64,000 nt of DNA from Cellulomonas sp. C5510 (GTDB lineage Bacteria; Actinomycetota; Actinomycetes; Actinomycetales; Cellulomonadaceae). The stretch lies in assembly GCF_019797765.1 (NCBI RefSeq), contig NZ_CP081862.1:186001-250000 (forward strand), read 5' to 3'. The position numbers were made by a program, and so were the translations under genes. Below the pieces are notes generated by a model. It was not told the origin of the DNA, searched no databases, and saw only the letters and a list, made by a program, of their open reading frames with translations. Shown piece by piece: positions 1 to 8,800 of this stretch; position 1 is the stretch's first letter; every line of letters begins with the position of its first letter.

Positions 1-1
1 C

Positions 2-640
2 GCGGAGAACGTGAGGTGGGCGTTGGTCGACGGCGCGGACGGGCCGGCGGTGGAGATCACCGGGGACGTCGTCGAGGCCGCCCTGGGGCAGCCGACGCTC
101 CGGCTCCGGCGCCGGATCGTGCTCAGCACCGCGACGCCGGAGCTCCGGGTCGAGGACGTCGTCACGAACGACGCCTTCGTGGACGCGGGGCACATGTTCC
201 GGCACCACCTCAACCTGGGTTACCCGGTCGTGGGGCCGGGCACGGTCGTGACGGCGACCGCGGACCCGTTCGCGGAACGTGACCGGCCCGGCGTGGCCGC
301 CCGACCGTTCCCGTGGCGGCTCGACGTCGCGCCCGGTGCCGCGCCCGAGCGCGTGCTCTACTGCCGCCCGCACCCCGGCCCGACCGCGACCGTCACGGTC
401 ACGGCCCCGACCGGTCAGGTCGTCGAGGTCGAGCAGGACACGGACGCGTGGCCGCTGCTCGTGCTGTGGCGGGACCCGAGCGCGGGGGTGAACGTGCTCG
501 GGGTGGAACCCTCGACCTCCCGCGACGGCGGGCGGGCGCAGGCGGAGGCGGACGGGGAGCTGCTGGTGCTCCGGCCGGGGGAGAGCCGGACGTACTGCAC
601 GACCGTGCGGCTCGTCCGGGGACCGTCGGCCACGGACTGA
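2..640 (+). CDS. DUF4432 family (aldose-1-epimerase-like) protein, 3' part
   Basis: The reading frame is open to the left edge, so this is the C-terminal part of a longer gene; the GTG at 11 is unlikely to be the true start because the family is usually around 300-350 residues. The segment HMFRHHLNLGYPVVGPG resembles the conserved His-rich strand of DUF4432 proteins, which have the beta-sandwich fold of galactose mutarotases and are thought to act on sugars. The last 60 residues (LGVEPSTSRDGG and a short tail of strands) also fit the C-terminal half of this fold. No neighbour indicates the substrate. The family assignment is fairly secure; the catalytic role is not established. Confidence 0.7.
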   Translation, partial: AENVRWALVDGADGPAVEITGDVVEAALGQPTLRLRRRIVLSTATPELRVEDVVTNDAFVDAGHMFRHHLNLGYPVVGPGTVVTATADPFAERDRPGVAARPFPWRLDVAPGAAPERVLYCRPHPGPTATVTVTAPTGQVVEVEQDTDAWPLLVLWRDPSAGVNVLGVEPSTSRDGGRAQAEADGELLVLRPGESRTYCTTVRLVRGPSATD

Positions 641-726
641 AGTCCCTTCCGGGTGCCGTGCGGGCGGCGGGACGCTGGGCCAGGGCGCAGCGTCGCGCCC
701 CAGCCGGTGGTCGAGGAGAACGCGCC

Positions 727-1008
727 ATGAGCATCCGCATCACCCACATCCGCCTGTCCGACGGGGTCCGGGACCACGAGCACATCACCGATGTGCAGTG
801 GACCAGCCTGGAGGACAACGACCACGGCGTGAGCCCCCGCGCCGCGGTCGTGAAGTGGATCGACACCGAGGGCGGCCACGCCTACGTCGGGCAGGGCCCC
901 TCCTCGGTGCGCGTCACGACCGTGCACCCGGCCTTCGGGGCCGCGCACCTGCGGACGTGGGCGGACGGCGCGTGGACGGACAACCTGCTGGAGCTCCAGG
1001 AGTTCTGA
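727..1008 (+). CDS. DUF3892 domain small protein
   Basis: This is a 93-residue soluble protein with ATG start and a good ribosome site (GAGGAGA) about 7 bases upstream. The pattern (ITHIRLS near the start, WIDTEGGHAYVG in the middle, ADGAWTDNLLELQEF at the end) matches the short DUF3892 family, whose members are standalone proteins of about 80-100 residues found in many actinobacteria and firmicutes. The family has no known biochemical function. It lies 87 bases after the DUF4432 gene and 37 before the pseudouridine synthase, all on the same strand, but the next gene seems to have its own promoter. Confidence 0.75.
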   Translation: MSIRITHIRLSDGVRDHEHITDVQWTSLEDNDHGVSPRAAVVKWIDTEGGHAYVGQGPSSVRVTTVHPAFGAAHLRTWADGAWTDNLLELQEF

Positions 1009-1033
1009 GCACCCCGCGCGGCCGGCGGGCTCG

Positions 1034-1039
1034 TACCAT
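1034..1039 (+). promoter_or_regulatory. -10 box for a leaderless transcript of the pseudouridine synthase
   Basis: TACCAT ends 6 bases before the GTG at 1046, the spacing expected if transcription begins at the start codon. There is no ribosome-binding sequence in front of that GTG. Confidence 0.45.
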
Positions 1040-1045
1040 CACCGG

Positions 1046-1969
1046 GTGCCGCCGCGCTCGCCCCTGCCCCCGCGCCACGGCCTGGGCGCCGCGTGGGTCC
1101 GCACGCCGGACCGCGCGCGGGACCGGGTGGACCCGTGGCCGACGATGGGCGCCTGGCTCGGCGACCGCCTGCCCGAGCACGTCGACGTGCCCGGGATGCT
1201 GGCCGCGGGGGCGTTCGTGGGCGAGGACGGCCGGCCGGTGCGCGCGGACGACCCGTACGCGCCGCACCGCTTCGTGTGGTTCCACCGCGAGCTGCGCGAC
1301 GAGCCGCCGGTGCCGGGCGCGGTCCACGTCGTCCACCGGGACGAGCGCCTGGTGGTGGTCGACAAGCCGCCGTTCCTGTCGTCGATCCCCCGGGGTCGGC
1401 ACGTGCGCCAGAGCGTGGTGGTCCGGCTGCGCGAGGAGCTCGGGCTGCCGGAGCTGTCGCCGTTGCACCGGCTGGACCGCGTCACGTCCGGCCTGCTGCT
1501 GCTCAGCACCGAGCGGCGGTGGCGCGGCGCGTATCAGACGCTGTTCGAGCACCGTGCCGTCGCCAAGACCTACCGCGCGCTGGCGCCCGTGCGGCCGGAC
1601 CTCGCCCTGCCCGTCGTGGTGCGCGACCACCTGCGCAAGGAGCGCGGCCGGTGGCAGGCGGAGGTCGTGCCCGGGGCGCCGCCGAACGCCGAGACGCTGG
1701 TCGAGCTCGAGTCCGAGGTGGACGGGCGGGGCGTGTACCGGCTGACGCCGCGCACCGGACGCACGCACCAGCTCCGGATGCACCTGCTCGGGCTCGGCAT
1801 CCCGATCGTGGGCGACCCCCTGTACCCCGAGGTGCTGGACGTTCCGGTCGACGACTTCTCCCGGCCGCTCCAGCTGCTCGCGGCGGAGGTGGCGTTCACC
1901 GACCCGGTCGACGGGACGGCGCGCCGGTTCGCGTGCGTGCGCCGGCTGCCGCTCGCCGCGGAGGGCTGA
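1046..1969 (+). CDS. RluA-family pseudouridine synthase
   Basis: A 307-residue protein that would convert uridine to pseudouridine in rRNA or tRNA. The family hallmark HRLDRVTSG is at residues 141-149, with Asp144 as the catalytic nucleophile. The C-terminal GRTHQLRMHL and GDPLYP segments are the usual RluA/RluD substrate-binding motifs. There is no S4 RNA-binding domain at the N-terminus; instead there are about 90 residues that are not typical of RluD, as in the actinobacterial branch of the family. Which base is modified cannot be told from sequence. The GTG start at 1046 is chosen because a -10-like box precedes it at leaderless spacing and the protein begins in a plausible way there. Confidence 0.88.
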   Translation: MPPRSPLPPRHGLGAAWVRTPDRARDRVDPWPTMGAWLGDRLPEHVDVPGMLAAGAFVGEDGRPVRADDPYAPHRFVWFHRELRDEPPVPGAVHVVHRDERLVVVDKPPFLSSIPRGRHVRQSVVVRLREELGLPELSPLHRLDRVTSGLLLLSTERRWRGAYQTLFEHRAVAKTYRALAPVRPDLALPVVVRDHLRKERGRWQAEVVPGAPPNAETLVELESEVDGRGVYRLTPRTGRTHQLRMHLLGLGIPIVGDPLYPEVLDVPVDDFSRPLQLLAAEVAFTDPVDGTARRFACVRRLPLAAEG

Positions 1970-1987
1970 CGGCGGGCCGGCGCCGCG

Positions 1988-3688
1988 CTACCGGCGGGTC
2001 GGGGTGACGCGCGCGACCGCCGGCGTGCGCCGCGCCGCCACCTGGCGCCCGGTGACGGCCGCGACCCCGGCCACGAGGGCCAGCACCGCCAGGGCGAGCA
2101 GGCCGCCCGCGTCGTCGGCGCCGGTCGTGGCCAGCGCGGCCGGGCGGGTCACGGTCGGTGCCGTGGCGGCCGGGGACTCCGGGGCCACGACGGCGACCGG
2201 CACCGACGCGACGGCGACACCGTCCAGCAGCACGACGATGCGGTGGTCGCCGGCGGGTGTCCCCGCGGGCAGGTCGACGGTCGCGCGCAGGACGCCCTCC
2301 CCGGACGTGCGAGCGGTCGCCAGGTACACCGGCGTGGAGTGCAGCTCGAGCGTGTACTCCGTGTCCGGCAGCAGCCCCCAGACCTCGACCGTCACGGAGT
2401 CGCCGACGGAGGCGCTGCCGGAGGAGGCCGCGATGGTCGGGGCGGCGATGCGGCCGGACGGGGCGGAGGCGATCACGTACGGCTGGTACCCGGTCGCGTG
2501 CGCGGTGACGACGACGTAGACGCTCTCGCCGACGAGGTCGCGCGTGGGCAGCAGCGTCGCCCCGGTGGCGCCGGCCACCGGCGTGCCGTCGGACGTGAAC
2601 CACTGGTACGTCAGCGACTCGGGCTGCGGGGACCAGGCGGCCGTGTCCAGCGTGGCGGTGAGCGAGCCGGTGAGCACGTGCCGGCCCACGAGCTGCGGTG
2701 CGGCGCCCGGGGTGAAGGAGCGCAGCGACACCGTGCGCGTGTAGTCCGAGCCGAGCGTCCGGTAGTCGTGGTGGCCGGCGGCGCGGAGCACGGCCTGCAC
2801 GTACAGCGGCTCGCCGAGGAGGTCGACGCCGGGCGTGAACGTCGCCGAGGTCGCGCCGGGCACGGCGGTGCCGTCGGTGCGGTACCACTGGTAGCCCACG
2901 GAGTCCGGTGCCGGCGTCACGCCCGTGGTGTCGAAGGACGCGGTGAACGGGTCGCCGACGAGCCCCGTGCCGGACACCGTCGGCCGGCCGACGCCGTCGA
3001 ACGACCCGAGGTGCACCGTGGTGCTCGCGGTGGAGGTCTGCGTGTTCGTCACCCGTCCCGTCGCCGTCGCGGTGACGACGACGTAGAGCGTCGAGCCGAC
3101 GTCGTCGGCGTCGGGGGTGTACGTGGCGAACGTGCTGCCGGTGCCCGACGCGACGACGGCGTCGACGGGGTAGCGGTGCCACACGTACGTCAGCGTCTCC
3201 GCCGCCGGCGACCACGCGCCGGTCGGGGTGAGCGTCAGGGGCTGCCCGACCAGGCCCGTGCCGGTGACGGCGTACGACGGCGTGGCGTCGAAGCCGGGGG
3301 TCGCGACCGCGCCGGTCATGTTCGTGCCGACGACGTGCGTCTCGCTGGTCCCGTCGCCGAACCACACCGCGGCGTACAGCGACTTGCCGAGGTCGGCCTC
3401 CGTCGGCACGTACTCCAGGTCGGTGCGGTCGTCCGCGAGCTGCGTGCCGTCGGACCAGTACCAGTCGACCGCCGTGGTGACCGGCGCCGGGTTGACGGTC
3501 ACGCCCGCGAGCGACACGGTCAGCGGCTGCCCCAGCCACGCGTTGCCGGGCAGCGTCGGCGCGCCGGTCACGGCGTACGGGACCGCCGCGGCGGGCCCGG
3601 CGGTGAGCAGCCCGGCGGCCAGCACGAGCGCGGCGGTGAGCGCGGCACGCACGGGGGTCGGGGGTCGACGACGACGGGCGACGGGCAC
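1988..3688 (-). CDS. Secreted Ig-like repeat protein with LAXTG sortase anchor
   Basis: A 566-residue wall protein. I start it at the GTG at 3688, because GAGGAG lies exactly 6 bases upstream; an in-frame GTG at 3706 has no such site. The start is followed by an Arg-rich stretch, a hydrophobic segment and AAA, a clear signal peptide. The body is built from about five repeats of 80-100 residues, each with W/YQW followed by a short DGT or SDGT turn, then GAT and a VVVTATATG-like strand; these resemble Ig-like domains of actinobacterial surface proteins. The end carries LATTG (residues 519-523), a hydrophobic helix and an Arg-rich tail, which is the class E sortase (LAXTG) signal. It follows the sigma-factor gene by 80 bases on the same strand and may be co-transcribed. 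Confidence 0.85.
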   Translation of the reverse strand: MPVARRRRPPTPVRAALTAALVLAAGLLTAGPAAAVPYAVTGAPTLPGNAWLGQPLTVSLAGVTVNPAPVTTAVDWYWSDGTQLADDRTDLEYVPTEADLGKSLYAAVWFGDGTSETHVVGTNMTGAVATPGFDATPSYAVTGTGLVGQPLTLTPTGAWSPAAETLTYVWHRYPVDAVVASGTGSTFATYTPDADDVGSTLYVVVTATATGRVTNTQTSTASTTVHLGSFDGVGRPTVSGTGLVGDPFTASFDTTGVTPAPDSVGYQWYRTDGTAVPGATSATFTPGVDLLGEPLYVQAVLRAAGHHDYRTLGSDYTRTVSLRSFTPGAAPQLVGRHVLTGSLTATLDTAAWSPQPESLTYQWFTSDGTPVAGATGATLLPTRDLVGESVYVVVTAHATGYQPYVIASAPSGRIAAPTIAASSGSASVGDSVTVEVWGLLPDTEYTLELHSTPVYLATARTSGEGVLRATVDLPAGTPAGDHRIVVLLDGVAVASVPVAVVAPESPAATAPTVTRPAALATTGADDAGGLLALAVLALVAGVAAVTGRQVAARRTPAVARVTPTRR

Positions 3689-3768
3689 GCGGGGCTCCTC
3701 GGTCACGGGCGGCTGTGCGAGGACGGTACCGCGCCCCGCCCTCGGGGAACCGCAGGCCACAGGGCGTT

Positions 3769-5667
3769 TCACCCGGTCACGGGGACCGTGAACGCGACCC
3801 GGGACCAGGCCCCGACCAGTCCGCGGTCGGGGTCGGTGTAGCGGACGGCGAACGTGTGGGCCCCCGGAGCCAGCCCGTGCACGGTCCGCACGAGCGGGGC
3901 GTCCGCCAGCAGGTGCGTCCGGCCGGTACGCACGCCGTCGACGGAGGCCTCGACGCGCAGCCCGGAGGTGCCGTCGAACCGGACCTCGAGGTCGTCCGCC
4001 ACGCCGTCCCCGTCCAGCGCGACCGGAACGACGACCGCCCCGTCGGCCGGTGACAGCAGCTCCGGCACCTCCGCCGTGTAGGGGCCGAACGGGCCGGCGA
4101 CCGGGGACTCGATGCCGGCCACCCGCTGCACGACGAGCAGCGTGATCGCGGTACCGGCGTCCACGTCCGCCTGCACCGCCGCCCGCCACGACCCGGCCTC
4201 GTCGGCCGTGGTCGTGCCCAGGACGGTGCCGTCGGCCGTCCGCAGCTCGACCGCCGCGCCGGGGTCCGCGGTGCCCGAGAGCGCGGGGAGGTACGGGGCC
4301 TCGGCGAGCACGTCGACGACGGTCGGGGCGGCGGGGCCCTCGGGGTCGACAGGGACCTCGGGGTCGACGGGGACCTCGGGGTCGACGGGCACCTCGGGGT
4401 CGACGGGCACCTCGGGGTCGACGGGGACCTCGGGGTCGACGGGGGTCTCCGGGTCGACGGGGGTCTCGGGCCCGACCGGCGTGCCGGGTCCCACCGGCGC
4501 CGCAGGCGCGGGCGGCGCCGCCGGGACGGTCGGGGGGGCCGCCGCCGCTGCGGCCCGCGTGCCGTCGTCCTCCGGGGCGGGGCTGCGGGGCGGTGTGGTG
4601 CCGTCCCCCGGCGGGAGCGGCTCCACGTCGTCCCCCACGGCGTCCTCCACCGCGGTGACCGGGCCCGGCGGCAGCGGGTCGCTGGCGGGCGGCTGGGGCG
4701 CCGTGACGTCCGCCGCCCGCGGCCCGGACCCGTCACCGGTGACCCCGAGGCGCGCCAGACCGAGGGCCCCGGCCGCGAGCGCGAGCACCGCAGCGGCGGC
4801 CGTGGCCGCGGCGGTGAGCGTCCGTCGTGACAGGCGGGGCCGGCGCGGGGCGCGCGCGGGGGTGCCGGTGGTGCCGCCCGCGAACGGCGCGCCGGGGACG
4901 GCGACGGCGGTGGCCGGCAGCGGCCAGAGCAGCGCCCGCAGCCGCGCCCGGAGCAGGATCTCCGCCTCCGTGCCGACCTCGGCCACCAGCACCGGGCAGT
5001 CGTCGCAGGTCTCGAGGTGCTGGTCGAACCGCCGGCGGGCGCGCGGGGACAGCGCCCCGCGGTGGTGGTCGCCGACGCGCTCGGCCACCCAGCGGCAGTC
5101 GGCGCGCTCGGGCAGCCGGGTCACGTGGGCCTGCAGCCAGGCGCGCCGCAGCCCCTCCCGGGCGCGGTAGGCCAGGGCTGCCGCGGCGTTCGGCTGCAGG
5201 CCGATCAGCGGTGCGACCTCGGCCGGCGTCAGCTCCTCGAGCTCGGTGTACCAGAGCACCTCGGCCCACTCCGGGGGCAGCGACGCGTAGGCGCGGGCGA
5301 GCAGGGCCTCGTCGGCGAGGCGCTGGGCGACGGGCGGTTCGTCCACCGGCCCGTCGACCCCGTCGAGGCTGGTCGTCGCGCCCGCGCGGGCGGCCCAGGA
5401 CATGGCGACGTTGCGGATGGTCGCGTACAGGTAGGGCCGGAACGCCCCGTCGGGGCCGCGGCCGGCGCCGAGCGCCTCGAGGATCCGCGCGAACGCCTCG
5501 GCCACCACGTCGTCGGGGTCGAACCGGTCGGTGATGCGGCGCGCGGCTGCGCGACCCGCGTCGGCGTGCCGTCGCCAGAGCTCGCCGTACGCCTCGGCGT
5601 CGCCGTCGCGCACACGCTGCGCGAGCTCGGTGTCGGAACTCTCCGTCGCGGGCAGCACGACGTCCAT
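3769..5667 (-). CDS. ECF sigma factor fused to zinc-finger, transmembrane and extracytoplasmic domains
   Basis: A 632-residue single polypeptide. Residues 10-95 are sigma region 2 (DPDDVVAEAFARIL, then RPYLYATIRNVA) and about 120-175 are region 4 (LPPEWAEVLWYTELEELTP). Residues 217-224 carry HxxxCxxC (H217, C221, C224), the zinc-binding anti-sigma motif. One hydrophobic helix spans about 283-304. Outside come a Pro/Thr-rich stretch, seven PVDPE repeats and two beta-rich, Ig-like domains, the first starting near APTVVDVLAEAP. Ordinary ECF factors are about 180-200 residues. Sigma factors carrying their own membrane control domain are known in actinobacteria, so this is probably a one-piece sensor that must be cleaved or rearranged to act. 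AGGAGG sits only 2 bases from the ATG, so the GTG at 5658 (11 bases) is an alternative start. Confidence 0.88.
   Translation of the reverse strand: MDVVLPATESSDTELAQRVRDGDAEAYGELWRRHADAGRAAARRITDRFDPDDVVAEAFARILEALGAGRGPDGAFRPYLYATIRNVAMSWAARAGATTSLDGVDGPVDEPPVAQRLADEALLARAYASLPPEWAEVLWYTELEELTPAEVAPLIGLQPNAAAALAYRAREGLRRAWLQAHVTRLPERADCRWVAERVGDHHRGALSPRARRRFDQHLETCDDCPVLVAEVGTEAEILLRARLRALLWPLPATAVAVPGAPFAGGTTGTPARAPRRPRLSRRTLTAAATAAAAVLALAAGALGLARLGVTGDGSGPRAADVTAPQPPASDPLPPGPVTAVEDAVGDDVEPLPPGDGTTPPRSPAPEDDGTRAAAAAAPPTVPAAPPAPAAPVGPGTPVGPETPVDPETPVDPEVPVDPEVPVDPEVPVDPEVPVDPEVPVDPEGPAAPTVVDVLAEAPYLPALSGTADPGAAVELRTADGTVLGTTTADEAGSWRAAVQADVDAGTAITLLVVQRVAGIESPVAGPFGPYTAEVPELLSPADGAVVVPVALDGDGVADDLEVRFDGTSGLRVEASVDGVRTGRTHLLADAPLVRTVHGLAPGAHTFAVRYTDPDRGLVGAWSRVAFTVPVTG
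4337..4480 (-). repeat. Tandem 18-bp repeat coding for PVDPE(V/T) units
   Basis: About eight consecutive 18-base units, the central ones nearly identical (core CTCGGGGTCGAC on the + strand) and the outer ones degenerate. They encode seven PVDPE hexapeptide units plus one PVGPE in the sigma fusion protein, and form a Pro-rich stalk just outside the membrane. In-frame gain or loss of units would change stalk length without breaking the gene. Confidence 0.9.
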
Positions 5668-5743
5668 CGCCTCCTGGGGGAACCGCCGGTGGGCTCAGGC
5701 GGTCCCGCCACCCAACCAGAGGTCCCGGACGTTTCAGGAATCC

Positions 5744-5774
5744 GGTTTGTCCGATTCACCCGAAGGGACGAACC
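5744..5774. promoter_or_regulatory. Imperfect palindrome between the divergent surface genes
   Basis: GGTTTGTCC (5744-5752) and GGACGAACC (5766-5774) form a 9-base inverted repeat with one mismatch. They lie in the 215-base gap between the sigma fusion gene and the divergent giant wall protein, a more AT-rich pocket than its surroundings. This could be the operator or overlapping promoters of both transcripts; no clear ECF-type -35/-10 pair could be assigned by eye. Confidence 0.35.
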
Positions 5775-5882
5775 CGGCGAACTGGACAGCAGAACTCGCG
5801 TCATGACGGACGCGCGCCGCAGTCCTGCACAGCAGGAGGGCCTTGCCGGCCCGGACCAGCTGCGAGCGGACGAGGGACTGAC

Positions 5883-8800
5883 GTGGAGTACAGGCGGGAT
5901 GCAGGACGTGCGGGGCGTGCAGGGCGGTGGTCGCGCGGGTGGTCCCGTGCGTGGGCGCTGGGGCTGACGGCCGTGCTCGCGCTCGTCGCCGCCGGGGCCG
6001 GGGCTCCGGCGGCGGCCGTGGCGACGGGCGCGCGGGCGGCGGCCGACGATCCGCGGGCGGCGCTGAGCGTCGTGAAGTCGGTCGTCCCCACCGAGGCGCA
6101 CCCGGGCGACCGGGTGACCTGGACGATCGACGTCACCTGCGAGTCCATCGTCACGATGTGCGTCGACGCCGTGCTGACGGACGCGGTGCCCGCGCCCTTC
6201 GTCGTCGAGCCGGGTGGGGTCTCCGTCCAGGGCCAGCGCACGGGTTCCGCCGACGTGGCCGTCGACGGCAACCAGGTGCGCGTCGCGTTCCGTGAGACCG
6301 ACGCGGGCCGGCCCGGCGCGCGGGGCGTCGCCGCGGGTCAGAGCCTGTCGGTGCTCGTGCAGACCACGCTGCCCGTCGGCACGGACCTGTCGTGGGACGG
6401 CGCTGCCGTGGTGAACACCGCCGACGTGGTGGCCACCAACGCGGACCCGGCGTCCGACGACGCGACCGTGACGATCGTCGTGCCGGTGGACCCCGCGGTG
6501 GGCGTGACCAAGCGTTGGACGCCGTCCGACCAGGTGGCCGGCGACGAGGCCGACCTCGCGCTCGTCCTCGGCGTCGAGAACCGGTCGCCGATCGCGGCGA
6601 CGGCCCTCACGCTGACCGACCCCGCGGCCGGGACCCCGGCGGCGTTCGGGCCGGGGACGCCCCTCGACCTGCGCGGCTTCGGCGACTGGACCGCCCCGGA
6701 CGGTGCCACAGGCCTGACGGTCGAGCTGGTGACCGCAGAGGGCAGCACGACGGTCGGGCCGTTCGCACCCGGGACCCCGGTCGACACCGGCGCGGTGGAC
6801 CTCGCCGCCGTCACGGGCGTCGTCCTGCGCTTCACCGGTGACGGCGAGGCGTCCGGCTCCCTCCCGCCCGGGGCGTCGGGGGCGGTCACGCTGCGGGTCG
6901 GCCAGAACGGCACCGCGGACCGCGACGCCGTGACGCAGGTCCCCAACACGGCCGCGGGCACGGTCGCGACCGCGTCCGGCGACGCCTCCGGCACCGCCTC
7001 CGCGCAGGTGCAGCTCAACCCGGTGACCGTCGAGGTCACGGCCGGCAAGACCGTCGAGGGCCGCGCGCAGGCGCAGGTCGTCGCCGGTGCCGACGCCGTC
7101 GTCGCGCTCAGCGCCGCCAACTCCTCGAACACGACGCTGGCGACGCTGACCGTGCGCGAGCCCGCGACCGGCACCGACCCGTTCGGGACCGCGGCCGACG
7201 GCAGGCTCGAGCTGCTCGGCCTGGGCGCCGACGGCACCGGGGCCGGCGCCGGCACCGACTGGCCGGAGGGCGCCGTCGAGGCCGAGGTGACGTTCACGGG
7301 CACGGGCCCCGGCCTGCCGCTCACCACGACGGTCGCCGCCCCGGCGGGCGGCTCGGCCGGCACGGTCGGCTGGCCGCAGGTGCCGGCCGGCGCCACGGTC
7401 ACCGGCGTGCAGGTCGAGTACCGCGGCACCATGCCGCCCGGGGCGCGGGCGGTGCTGCCGCTGCTCGTCGCCACGGATGCCGGCTGGGACACCACCCGCG
7501 GCTTCCCGAACCAGGTGGCCGTGGGCGGCACGGCCTCCGACGGCACGGTCGCGGCGGAGCGCACCGCGACGGCGACGCTCACGGTCGTGCCGCGCCGCGT
7601 CGTCACCACGACCGCGAAGACGCTGACGCAGGCGGTCGGCGGCGAGCAGGTCACGGGTGCCGTGGGCCAGGAGCTCGTCGCCCGGCTGACCGGCGGCATC
7701 TCCGCCGACACGACGGTGCCTGTCGGGCGCCTCGTGGTCGAGGACGTCGCGGACGGCACCGCCGGGTCCACGCTGTGGGGCGTCGCCGCGCTCGACCGCC
7801 TCGGGTCCGTCGCGGTCCCGGGCGGCTCGCAGGCCGAGGTCCTCGTGCGCGTCGGCGGCGCCTGGACCTCGCTGGCCGGTCCGACGTCCGACGCCGCCGC
7901 GCTGCTCGACCTGGCGGTGCCCGCGGGCGCCGACGGCGTGCGGGTCGTGTACACCCCGCTGGCGGCCGGCGCGTCCCTGCCGACCACCGGCAGCTTCCGC
8001 CCCGTCGTCACGCTGGTGATGGCGCTGACCGAGGAGCAGGCCGCGGGGACCGTCCTGACCAACAGCGCCTCGACGACGGGCGAGGGCACCGGCGTCGGCG
8101 AGGGGCTGACCGGCTCCTCGGGCGACGTCGCGAGCACCACGCCCGGTCCGGGCGAGACACCCCTGGACATCCGCCGCGTCGACGCGAGCAAGCAGTGGCG
8201 CGACGCCGCGGCGCTCGTCCCCGTCGGCAACGCGACCGCCGAGGACGGCGACCGGCCGGCCAACCGCCTCACCATGCGGGTGCAGAACGTCACCGGCATC
8301 CCCGTCGGGACGCTGCGCCTGGTCGACCCGGACCCGCAGAGCCCCGCCAACGCGTTCGACCTGGTGGACGTGACGCGGCTGACGGTCACCGCCCCCACCG
8401 GCACGCAGGACCTCACCGTGGTGCTGCGTGCCGTCGACGGCACCGCGCTGCGCACGCTCACGTCGACCGCCGCGGTCGCGGCGCTGACCCGCGCCGACCT
8501 CGCGGACGTGGCGCAGGTGGAGGCGCGCGCGGACGGCACGCTGCCGGACGGCGCGGTGCTCACCGTCGTCGCGGACACCGAGCTGCGGGCGGTCACGCGG
8601 TCCGGCGCCCCGGTGCTCGGCACCGCGGACGGTCCGGCCTCCACGACAGTCGTCAACACGCTGCGCGGCGACCTCGGCGCGGGCACGCCGGACGACGCCG
8701 CGCGCGCCGACACCGTGCTGTACCCGGAGGCGCTGCAGCCGCTCGACGGCGCGCTCGCCAAGTCGGTGAACCCCGGGACGGTGTCCCGGTACGCCGCCGA

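Noticed and set aside
4337..4480. CRISPR-like array
   Set aside because: The 18-bp units are contiguous with no spacers and stay in frame within a protein.
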